Shown here one piece after another: positions 10,005 through 20,596 of a stretch of DNA of 64,000 nucleotides. The notes under the pieces are model-generated. The model had not been told where the DNA came from. It did no database searches and saw nothing but the letters and a program-made list of their open reading frames with translations. Each line of letters opens with the position of its first letter. Positions within the stretch are counted from its first letter, which is position 1. The position numbers and the translations under genes are program-made. The DNA is from Eremophila alpestris peregrina (lineage: Eukaryota > Chordata > Aves > Passeriformes > Alaudidae): contig WMCF01000059.1 of assembly GCA_009792885.1 (NCBI GenBank), positions 2,570,558 to 2,634,557 on the forward strand, in the 5' to 3' direction.

Positions 10005-13000
10005 GGTGGAGGCTGCCACATGCTGCAGGAGGATTTTGCAATCACTTGTCTTCATTCTGTGGAGCTGGGCTGTGCCAAGGTGCTGGGATTTGGATCAGTG
10101 GTGCTCAGCCACTGGAGGTGGCTGCTTCCAGACAGGTACAGTGGGACGGACAGGAAAGGTGAAAGGAGGATGGGGAATGGGAAATCATCTTCAATTCATG
10201 CTACACACTGCTGAAAATCCATCCTGGAAAGCTGCAGTCTGGACTTAAAGGCTCCAAAATTCATCTTGTCTTTCTGTTTGTAATAGGCAGGGAGAGGAGG
10301 GAGCAAGCTGGGACAAGGAAGCTGTCACTGGTTTTCCATCTGGGAATGATTTCTGCTCCTGGGTGCAAGGAGCAGCCTTCAGAGCCTCGCTGCAGAGGTA
10401 ACTGCAGCGCTGGGTGGTTGAGGATTATTTCCTTGCCAAACTCCAGCCCTGCTCCAGCTGCAGGTGTGAGTTTGCTCCCTCTGGATGTGAGGGATGCAAT
10501 CGGCACCGCCCCAGCCGAAGCACCATGGCCATCCCCCGGGTCAGTGCAGCTCCAGTGGCACTGGGACTCTGGGATGAAGCAGTGTTACCTGAGGATGCTC
10601 CCTGCTTAAAACACTTCCATTTTTTTCCCATAAAAGGCCCCCTCCCGCCCCCCTCAGTGCACAGAAGGAAATGGGAACATCAAACCTGCAGCTGTTTGAA
10701 GTGGCAGAGGAAGGAGCTTGTGCAACCCAGATCGGCCCCACAGCCGCTGATGCAAGAGTGAGGGATTCAAAAAGTGAGATAACCGAGCAGTCTGACTGCT
10801 GAGAACATCCCAGTTCTACCAGGGATTCATCCCACGACTAAACCACTGAGAAAATGCATCAAACGTAGATTTTCCCTTAGGAAAGTAACTCTAATTCATT
10901 GATTTTTTGGTGGGGTGAGAGTTCACTCCCCACACCCTGGGATGGGGGGGGGTAGGAGCCGGTTTCTGGCTCTTACAAACTCCACTCTCGCTTCCCTTCC
11001 CCCGGGAGAGGGGAGCTCATCGCAGGAGACCTCAGCCGAGTGGGTTGTTGGAAATGGGAAGTGGGGAGAGGGATGGCGTCAGGGTCTGGGTCAGGAAGTC
11101 CATGGGCACGTCTGCAGTGGCATTACCAGAGAAAAAAGGGGAGGGGGTGGGGGGAAGAGTGATTAAGAAGGCGATACAGGAACTTAAGGAAAAAATAGAA
11201 AATCCCAAAGGTGATTCATGGTGTTTGATCCCACAAGAGGAGGAGGGCAGACACGGGACTGGGGACCAGGATCAGCGCTGGGGAGTGATGGGTTGTTTCC
11301 TTCTCACCATTTATAGCCACAGTGTGGGATCTGTCACCTCCCCTGTCCCAGGCTCGCCCTCCCCAGGGGTCCCAAACCCCCACCCGGGAGGGGTGTGGTC
11401 GTGGGAGAACCCGTGTTTATCATTTCCTTGAATAACCCGTCCCAATGCCTGGAAGCAAAAGGAATATATTAAACCACTGCATATTTCACAGCCTTCAAAG
11501 GAACCTCCTTCCCAGCACCGGGGGCACCCAAACACTGAGCAGCGGCCACCGCCTCAGCCAGGGAGCCCTCGGGAGCGTTTAATTCCCAGGGGATCTCCCC
11601 AGGTGGGTCCCGCAGGAGCCGAAGGGAGTGGGAAGCCTCAGCAGACACGGAAGCAAACACATTACTCACGGCAGGCAGAGCTGGAGTGTGACTCAGCCCA
11701 TCCTCGGCACAGCCGGGGATCCGTCAGGGAACGTGCCTGGGCACATCGCCTCTGACTCCCAATCTCATCCCCGTGCCGTGTCCTCCTCTGACTCGGGAAG
11801 CAGCACCCCCCCAAAGCCACGGGGACACGGGTGGGAGTTCCACTGATGGGAACAGCTTGGGTCGGCTGGAGGAATCGGGGTTGGAATGCTCCAGCCTTGG
11901 ATAGGATGGAGAACAGGGAAATGTGGCTTCATGGAGCTGTGGTCCATCCCGTGCCCATCAGGACTGTTTTAAATACACACAAATTCCTGAGTGTAGGGAT
12001 TTTACACGGTTTTGAGATTTAGTGGTCAAGGGTCTATGTGCAGAAGGCTTTCTTTGGGGTGGGGATGTAATATTCCTGTCAGATCAACCAGCATAGAGGG
12101 GAAAACAGCAAAGATTTGGGCAGATGAGCATCCCTCAGGTATTTTGGAGTGGAGATGGCAGAGATCAGGGCACACTTATTTTTCAAGGTGAGATAAACTC
12201 TGCAAAAAGGTGAATTTCAACCGAGGGAAACACCCTGAAAATGGGGGGAACTAACACAGGAGCTCTACCACAGCATGAAAAGTGGAGATGAGCACATGGG
12301 GTTGGGTTTCAGTCCTGCAGAACACACCATCCTACACCCCAATGTCCAGCCAGGGCTATGTCCCTCTCCACGGGGCACAAGGGTGATTTTTTGTCCCCTC
12401 CTCAAACAGCTTTTATTTGCCAGAACATCCCAGGAAGGTAGAAATAGCTCGACTCAGGACAGCAGATGGCCAGTGACAAAGTCCTGAGTAAAAACCAGCA
12501 CTAAAAACCCTCTTCAGCAAGATTCCAATCACCGAGAGTTTTTTCTGTGTTTTTTTTTTATTATTATCTCTGCTAACAAGCTTTTTTCTTTTAAGTGGGA
12601 ATCCTGAAGGCTCTTAATGAAACGCTCACGCTCCAGCAGAAGTCTAAATGAACCCAGTGTTCGGCTGGAGGGCGTTTATATCCCAGCGAAGCCTGTTTTC
12701 CCATCAGCTCTTTGAAGTGCCCAATTAAGTGATTTTAGACTAATAGGATTTTCCCAGGAAAGAAAGACAAGAATGACAAAACGCTGAATGCTTGATTAAC
12801 TCTGCCCCTAAAAGAACTCGGATCGTGTTAATTGACTGTTCCCCTGCCATATCCAGCCCTTGTTTGCCCCATTTATGAAGGCATTTTGATGAGACACCAG
12901 ACTCAGCAGAGTGGAAATAGAGTCCCACCAAACACAAATGGGGGATGAGACAGTCCTAAAACAAGGCCTTTGCTTACTGGAAATATTCCTGGATGCGGGA

Positions 13001-13149
13001 GCCGGGCTATGAATCGGCCGCTTCATTCGGCCCCTCACTCATTTTCATCCAAGATTGTTTTTAGCCCCATTCACAGTCATTAACGTAATTGCTTCACTGA
13101 CTTTCCATGAGCAGCTTGGAAGCTTTGTGGGGTTTTTTTGCTGGCAGCA

Positions 13150-13330
13150 AAGGCCTCATTGTTCCGAGTAGGGCCGGGCGGCCGCAGTACCTGGCTCCAA
13201 ACCCGGCTGTCCCTTTATTCCCTCGCTGCTCCACCTCATTGCCCCCGGGCCCGGAGCGGGGCAGGCGCCCGGAGGGGACACAGACAGCCCGCTGGGAACC
13301 GGGGCGAGCGGCTCCAGCCTCTTGCAGAGC
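13150..13330. promoter_or_regulatory. Isolated GC-rich patch 4.6 kb upstream of CDKN1A
   Basis: A compact CpG-rich block (GGGCCGGGCGGCCGCAG, CCCGGGCCCGGAGCGGGG) stands in otherwise AT-rich DNA. On the minus strand it contains a donor-like GAGCCAG|GTACTG at about 13180. It could be an alternative CDKN1A first exon or the promoter of a noncoding RNA. No protein is recognisable. Confidence 0.3.
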
Positions 13331-14660
13331 TTCCTGCAGGGAATAAGGTCCATCCTAAACGTCCACTGCGGGTTGATTTGCAGCCAGCAGCTCGCCACGG
13401 GCATCTCAGTGAGGGCAGGGGGAGGAAGAGCAGGACCTTACCCAGCAGGATGGGCAAGGGGAGGGAACGTGGGGCAGGATTGCTCCTGTCCGTGCAGCTC
13501 ACGGGTGCCCTCGGTGCAGCCCAGCTCCTGGAAGCTGTCAATGCATGTAATTCCTCCCAGTGCACAGCACGTCTGGCACGGTGTTGCTGATGATGAGGGA
13601 TTTGTTGCTCTCCAAGCTATAGGATGGTTTGGAATCCATCGAGAGCTCGATCTGGCCCTTTATAGCCGTGAGAAGGAGGTGAGAATGAGGAGCTCTGACT
13701 AAAGCACTTGCTCACGATGTCACCTCTGGAACAAGCCCGATTCCACCGGGCACCCTCAGCCTGGGGCACCTCCACTCCCAAACGCTGGGAGTTTGGGGTT
13801 GTCCCGCACAAACCTGGGCTCTGGGACGTGCATCCTGGCCCTCCTGCCCATCCCAACACCGCTGGCTCAGCGTGTGTCACCATCTCCTGGGATCTCCAGC
13901 CACACCTTTGGGGAATGCCCCAGGCCAGCAGAGTCTGATTCACTTTGCTCTTGTGCTGGGGGGCGAGGAGTGGGGCAGAGGGAGGAAAGGGCAGAGCCAG
14001 GGGCAGGCAGACCCTGAACATGTCATGAAATGGGATCTGCAGGAGGGCAGGGCCAGGACCACAGACAGACAGACAGAGCCCTGCCTTGCACGGTGACTCG
14101 TGCACAGCCCAGAGCACAGGTAATGGGAGGGGACAGCTGAGATGGCAATAAAGGCAAGGGTGATGATATGGCAGCCACCACCTTTACACAGGGGTAAGGG
14201 TCGATTGCACTTTCCCTCCTGCATGGATTTCCTGCAGGATTTCCAGCAATGGGGATGGAGGAGCAGCTTTCACCCCATGGGACCCCACTGGCCTTGACCC
14301 CGAGCTGGGCCATGAGAATGGACCTGCTCCATACACTCGAGGGGCTCTGCCCAGTTCCACAGAGAATAAAGCTGGGGAGTTCCACGGGCCAAAATAAAAC
14401 CGTTTCTCTTTCAGTTTCAGAAAAAAAAAAAGGAAATTTGCTGGAACTTGGAGCTGTGGTCAGCAGTGCCACAGAGGCTGGAAACAGGGTTTAAAATGTT
14501 CTGTACTTCACCCACCAGCAGCAATGCTGCACCAGAGCCCTTCCCACCTCTGCACAAACCCCAGCTTTGCAGAACACTGAGAGATCTCTGGATTATCAAC
14601 TGTAAATCCACAAAGGGAGCTGCTCGGAGACAAAGGGAGAGGGATGTTGTAAATCTGGGA

Positions 14661-15162
14661 AGTGCCCCTGCCCCTGTGCTGGGCACTGCTAAGGCCACAA
14701 CTCGAGTACTTGTGTTCAGTTTTGGGCCCCTCACAAGAAGGACATTGAGGGGCTGGAGCCCCAGGAGAGTCTGAGAGACCTGGGGGGCTCAGCCTGGAGA
14801 AAAGGAGGCTCAGGGGGGACCTTGTGGCTCTGCAGAACTCCCTGACAGGAGGGGGCAACCAGGAGGGGGTCAGGCTCTGCTCCCAGGGAACAGGGACAGG
14901 ATGAGATGAAATGGCCTCAACCTGCACCAGAAGAAGTTTAAGTTGGATATTAGCCAAAATTCCTTCACCAGAAGGGTTGTCAAGTACATGACAGGCTGTC
15001 CAGGGCAGTGGCAGTCACCATCCCTGCAAGTATTTCAAAAAAAGTGTGGATGTGGCACCCAGGGACATGGGTTAGTGCTGGACCTGGCACTGCTTGGGGG
15101 AACAGTTGGACTTGATGATCTTATAGGGCTTTTCCAACCTAAATAATTTCATGATTCTATGA
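14661..15162 (+). mobile_element. CR1 retroposon, about 500 bp
   Basis: A long CR1 3' portion in plus orientation. Diagnostic phrases are GGCTCAGCCTGGAGAAAAGG, GGACCTTGTGGCTCTGCAGA and TTGGATATTAGCC, and the end reads TTTCATGATTCTATGA. Confidence 0.95.
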
Positions 15163-15475
15163 AACATGAAACTCTGAAAATATCTGTAGATCAAAAAATA
15201 CCCCAATGGGTCCCTGTCAAACATTCCCTGCACAGGGGAACTCCTGACTCCAAATCTGGCAGAGTTTCATGCACGAGTTTCTGAGTGGCACGTGTCAGCC
15301 AGGCAGCTGCAAGGACAACTTGGCAGGAGTGGCAGTAAACCACACCTGGAGCTTATCTCCCCAGCTGGGGCAACCTCCTCCCACAAAGTTTATAGTACAA
15401 GTGCATGAAAAGCTGATCAATCCAGCACCAGGAAGAGCAGCACCCCGTGCAGGAGGTGCAATAACACTGGTGTTG

Positions 15476-15690
15476 GGCAGAAATCCTTCCCTGCAATGAG
15501 GCTGAGGCCATGGCACAGGCTGCCCAGAGAAGCTGTGGCTGCCCCAGTGACCAAGGAAGTGTCCAAGACGAGGTTGGATGGGGTTTGGAGTAACCTGGGC
15601 TAGTGGAAGGTTTCCCTGCCCATGGCAGGGCGTGGAACAAAAAGAGTTTTAAGGTCTCTCCCAACCTGAACCAGTCTGGGATTCCGTGAA
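15476..15690 (+). mobile_element. CR1 retroposon fragment
   Basis: GCACAGGCTGCCCAGAGAAG, GAAGTGTCCAAGACGAGG and GGGATTCCGTGA mark the last 215 bases of a CR1 element in plus orientation, preceded by the typical AGAAATCCTTCCCTG. Confidence 0.92.
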
Positions 15691-17070
15691 GCACTGACTG
15701 CAAACACTTTGTATCTAACACTGACAGCAAACCCTCCATCAGCAGGGAGGGCTGGGACTGTCCCGGGGCTTCCTGCTGAATATTTTTGAATATTCATGTT
15801 CTAATATTCACGTTCTAAGCAGCCTCTGCCCACGAGGAGATAATGCCTCTGTCACAGCTGGCAGGGGTGATGTTCCCAAGTGACAGCCCGGGTGACACAG
15901 TGTCCCACCCTGATACCACTGCTGCACCCCGATAGCGCTGTCCCGACAGAGCTGGGGCTACCCAGGGCCTGTCACACACCTCGGTGTGTTTTGGGGGTGG
16001 CACCAGGCAGTGGCACATCACAAACTCCGTGTTATCCAGCAAAATGCCCAAGAACAACAGTGTGACTGCAGCAGGAGGAATCTCCTCACAGTCAGGGAGG
16101 TTGTGGAGTGACACACCGCTGGTCATGGTGACAGGATCCAGATGGGAAGGACAAATGTTTCCCTTTCCCAACTGGGATCACTCCCACAGAAAATCTGACA
16201 GCTCAAATGACTTAGAGCACCAAACAGAAACACCACCCGAATCAACGTGAAGATCTGTTCAACTCCAAGTTATGTCAGCCACTAAATTATTAAATAATTG
16301 CCAAATGAATCACTTGGGAACGAACATAGCGTTCCTCTTGCATGTCTATTTTATATTTGTCTGGATCCTGTGTTTATTTTAGTCCCCGGCCGTGTTTGTT
16401 TGAAAGGCATTAACAGAGGAACTCACAGCCCTCTGCAGAAATGAAAGAGCAACCCCAGCCAGTGATGGTGTTTCGAGGAAGCCAGAACACTTCTCATGTG
16501 AGAGCCTGGGATAAGGCTTCAGCTCTGACAAACCCGACTGCCCGAGTGCAAAGCATGGCCAAGAACTGGCTTCATTGTGCCTTTTTGTGTCGGGCTGAGG
16601 TGTGAAGCTGGAGGCAGCTGCATTCCAGCAGCGGGGCAGTGGGACCCGCCCCTTTACGGCAGGGCCTGGCCCTGTGCCAGAGCCCCGTGCAGGAGCTAAG
16701 GTCGAACCGGAGCAACTGGAATTGCACTCCTGCCCTTCAGCCTTTTGTTTGCAAAAGGGGTTGATGCTCCTGGCTTTTCACCTTTTTTTTTTTTTTTTTT
16801 TCTAGCCAAGAGACTCAGCACTACAACAGCACCAGGTTGATCTGTGGTGGGGACTGAGGGTTTTGGGGCAGTATTTCTGGGACAGGATTTCAACATGGGT
16901 ACAGGGAAAGGGATTAAATGCAGCAGAAGTGAGTTTGCCCAACATTCAGCCACTTTGAGGATTTATATATCAGGAGACATTGAGGCAGCTCATGGTGATA
17001 AGATAATGGCAAATAAAACTGGAAATTGAAAAGAGGTGGTAACAGCAGTAAAAAGCTGCAGAAATGCTCA

Positions 17071-17130
17071 GGAATGGTTGGACTCAATGTTAGAGGGCTT
17101 TTCCAACCTTAGCGATTCCATGATTCTATT
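17071..17130 (+). mobile_element. Short CR1 3'-end fragment
   Basis: GGAATGGTTGGACTCAATG followed by GGCTTTTCCAACCTTAGCG and ATTCCATGATTCTATT is the terminal 60 bases of a CR1 element. Confidence 0.85.
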
Positions 17131-18919
17131 AATAACCACAAAGCCCTGAAAACATAGGTCAAAAAAATCCTTCCAGCACCAGGTTCTGCCAGCAGATCCC
17201 GCCAAAGTAGGAGAGGTTCAGAGATGTGAGGTATAACTTGCCCCAGGCTGCTGCAGAAGATCCATGGGCACTCTGTAGTGTCTCTGACTTCAAAAAAAAG
17301 GAAATGCAAAGGCAGAGGATGAGATGAGATGCAAAGCCCTTCCATCAGTAACACACTGCAGTTCCCACTGTGGCTGGAGGACAGAAGAGCAAAGCTCCAG
17401 AAGCAGACTGGGTCTGGAGGATGAGGGGGGTAACACAGCACACCTGCCTGTCCAAGAGTGGAAAAACTCTTCTTTCACAGAGCAACGTTTGGCTCTGGAC
17501 TTCTGCAGCTCTTTTCTGCTCTTAAATTTAATAGAAGAGAAACCAGAAATTGCACACTGCAGCTCTGGACAGGGATTTGGCATAGGGAAACAGCAATCCT
17601 TCCCAAGGCTCAGCTTTGAAATCAACACTGAGTATGATCCATACTGGTTCCCTTCAGCTTTCTCAAGAGAGCCAGCTCTGAAAGGAAAAGGTACCCTAAA
17701 ACCTGGTGAGTTTGAGTGGAACAGACAAAAACTAATCTATTTTTCAAGGGATTTTTTTCCTTGCTTTTCAAACATTATCTGTCAGCCTTCCTTTTCTCCA
17801 GTTTCTGCCATAACTAGCACATGTATATGGACATGTCAGCCTGCACATGGAGCAGCTCAACCAGAAGCACTGCCAGTGTTTGGGAGGGTCACAGCTCCTC
17901 ACTCAAGCTCAACCCTGTCTGAAGGCCAGTGGAACAAATCCCAACAAAAGCAAGGACATCCTTAACCTCTCCACTTTATAAGTGCAAGGCACATTCTTCA
18001 CATGATCTTTGGTTATAAACAAGGAGCAGCATGTACATAAAAAGAAAAAAACAAGATCCTTTTCTTTGCAAACCCATTTGCACACAATGATCTCCCCAGG
18101 GAGAGTGTATAAAATAACTGGGATGTGCTCAGGCACTGCTGAAGACCTCTGAGGATTAACCCCAGGATACTTCTGCCTGAAGCAGGGGCAGTTCAACCTC
18201 TCCCCAAATTAGAAACATGGCATAAATCATTACTGTCAGAACCATGCAACCAGGCCCTGAAACTATTTGGAAGGTGTCAGGCAGCAGCAATTGCTCCATC
18301 ACTCCAGGGGTCTGTAGTGCAGGGCTGGGGCTGAGGTTCTGCCAAGGAGCCTTGGATAGTGTCCCTCTGTCCTACCCTGGCAGGAACAAACTGCTTGCTG
18401 ACTATTCCTGTCAGAATCTTTGGGGAGAGGCAAGGGATGTCCCTGGCCTTAGAACATCAACACTTCCTTGTACTTTCATTTGAGAGCAAACTTTTTAAAC
18501 GTAACACTCCCAGGCTGGTCACTCCCTCAGACAGGAAGGGGACGCCTGAAATCCACGAATGTGCTGGTACATCAAAAATAGCTCTAGTTACTTATACCCT
18601 GTGGGAAGGGCTGTCCAGTCACTGTTTATACATATTTATACATTTCCCATGTTTCTCTAGAAGCTATTGTGTTCCCTTCAAACTTCCACCTGATTATATA
18701 AAACCAGCACACTTCTGATCTAAGGGACAACTTCTTCATTCAGCTGAAGAGTAAACAGTCAGAAACCTGAAACTGAAACGCTTCCAGTTCCGCAAGCCTC
18801 TGTTGCGTATGAAAACCACAGCCTGCTTCCCACTGTCTCTGGCACTTCAGATTTCTCTCCCTGCAGTAGCTGAACTACTGAAGGCTCCTTGTTCCCCCAG
18901 GTAACCACAGGAGGAAGGT

Positions 18920-19220
18920 CTGTGCCGGCCGGGGCACTGCGAGCTGTGACCTTCCCGCACATGGGGCAGTGCCAGAGGCACGCAGGTAGGGGAAGGGAAG
19001 CGAGCAGGGCCGCGGGCAGCCCCTGGGCCCGGCCCGGAGGAGTCGCGCTGACCTCTGCCGGGCACCGGCGGCACTGCGCGGCCACAGCCGCTGGCCCTCA
19101 CCCTCCGCACGTGAAAAGGGACCCCGCAAAAGCCGGGGACGGGCCCGGGCCTTCCCAGCTCACGGCCGAATCCCGCTCCAGGGGAATCCAGCTCGGCAGT
19201 GAGCGCCTCTCGCAGCTCCT
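18920..19220. other. GC-rich patch just beyond the SRSF3 3' end
   Basis: CpG-rich sequence of about 300 bases (CCGGCCGGGG, GGGCCCGGCCCGGAGG, GACGGGCCCGGGCC) with open frames on both strands, none recognisable. A donor-like CACGCAG|GTAGGG occurs at about 18985 on plus. It could be a promoter of an unannotated transcript or a composition artefact. Confidence 0.3.
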
Positions 19221-19269
19221 GTGGTCACTCTGCCTTTGTGTGACACGAGGTGGGACACACAGCAACACA

Positions 19270-19326
19270 CGGTTTTTAACCTCAGTCACTGAGCTTGGAA
19301 GGGACTGTCAAGATCCAGTCCAACCA
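19270..19326 (-). mobile_element. Short CR1 3'-end fragment
   Basis: CAGTCACTGAGCTTGGAAGG then GACTGTCAAGATCCAGTCCA is the reverse complement of the CR1 terminus, diverged. Confidence 0.7.
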
Positions 19327-19864
19327 TAAATAACACTCAGTCATTAAAAAAATAAATCAATCCAGACACAACAAACCAAGGGGGCAGCACTGGCACACTC
19401 TTCCCTTCACCATCCCACTGTCCCTGCCTGGAAAGCACCAAGGAAAGGAAACTCTACCAGCAGTGTTAATCATGAGGGATTTAATCTAAACCAATGGAGC
19501 ACATCTTCTCTGGGATACAGGTCCATGAGAGCCCCACCTGCTCTCCAGCCATGAAGTGAATCTTCAGAATAAGTTTTGGTTTCCAGACCAGCAATTTCCA
19601 AACTGAGACAGGATGAGTACCTTAACTGCTGTTCCCAACCCACAGCTGGCATACAAAGCCCATGGGGAACCTTTGCATCCTTTCCAAGGAATCACTGCAG
19701 GGCTCACTGTTGGGCAAGAAGTGAGGGGACATCAGCTACTGGCCACCCCAGCTGAACCTGGTGGAGTGACACCCTCAGCTCAGCACAGACAGGGGAGCAG
19801 TCCAGCTGTGCTGGACACTTCACACGTGTATGACTCTCAGTCAGGGACGAGTTAAATACTGAAC

Positions 19865-20596
19865 AACGAGTTGTAACCAAAACTTTAATCCCAAGGATCT
19901 CACAAAAGACATTTTACAAGTGACATGAAAATTCTTGTACAGTAAAGAAATGTTTAATTACTAATGTTTACAATGTACCATTAGACACAACACATCCACT
20001 CCAGGTGTCAGTTCTGCTGTGCATTTGGTCTATTCAGAGCTTCTGGAATACATGGTCAATCAACAATCAGCTAATTAAGGACTCTACTCACCCCAAGTAC
20101 AAAATTAACTGACCCTATAGCTAAAAAGTTTTATTTCATGGAATATAAAGCAGCTCAGTCAGAACTGGAGCTGGATGAAGTGCAGCCCCCAACCCTTTCC
20201 CTCCCTGTGCCAGTGGCTCACTGCTCTCTTTCCCAGACCTGCTCTGCTCCTGGCCTGATCCCACAAGGAACACACCATCCCTGCACACTTCTGAGCCCCA
20301 GCAACCCCCAGCTACACAACACAGACTGTTTGCCATTCCACACACACACCTCATGTCTAATGGTACATTGGAAAACCATTAATATTACAAATCATAGGAT
20401 CTGCTCAGAACCATATACAGATTCACATCTTTACATTTGCCACCTGTTACAAGATACAAGGAACAAAGCGAGTTCAACAGCTAAAACATTTTAAAAATGC
20501 ACCAAGCTTTATGAAGTTTCAAAACAAAACAATGTTCTGTACATACTCCTGGCCTCGGATCTCATGACTTCCTGTACACAGCTCCTTCCCACAGTC
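19865..20596 (-). other. SRSF3: SRSF3 3' untranslated region
   Basis: AT-rich sequence after the SRSF3 stop codon. Two 3' ends are plausible: after AATAAA at 20135-20130 (about 460 nt of UTR) or after ATTAAA at 19889-19884 (about 730 nt). Alternative polyadenylation is possible. The sequence alone does not choose. Confidence 0.6.

Larger units (their letters stand above)
8640..19860. other. Intergenic region between CDKN1A and SRSF3
   Basis: No protein-coding gene is recognisable. In the human locus the corresponding interval holds CDKN1A enhancers and noncoding RNAs. The stretch contains a p53-like element at 9985, an AT-rich block at 12.5-13.1 kb, GC-rich patches at 13.15-13.55 and 18.92-19.22 kb, several CR1 copies and an uninterrupted T run at 16783-16801. 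Open frames up to about 390 aa near 8.1-9.3 kb are CpG-island artefacts. Confidence 0.6.
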
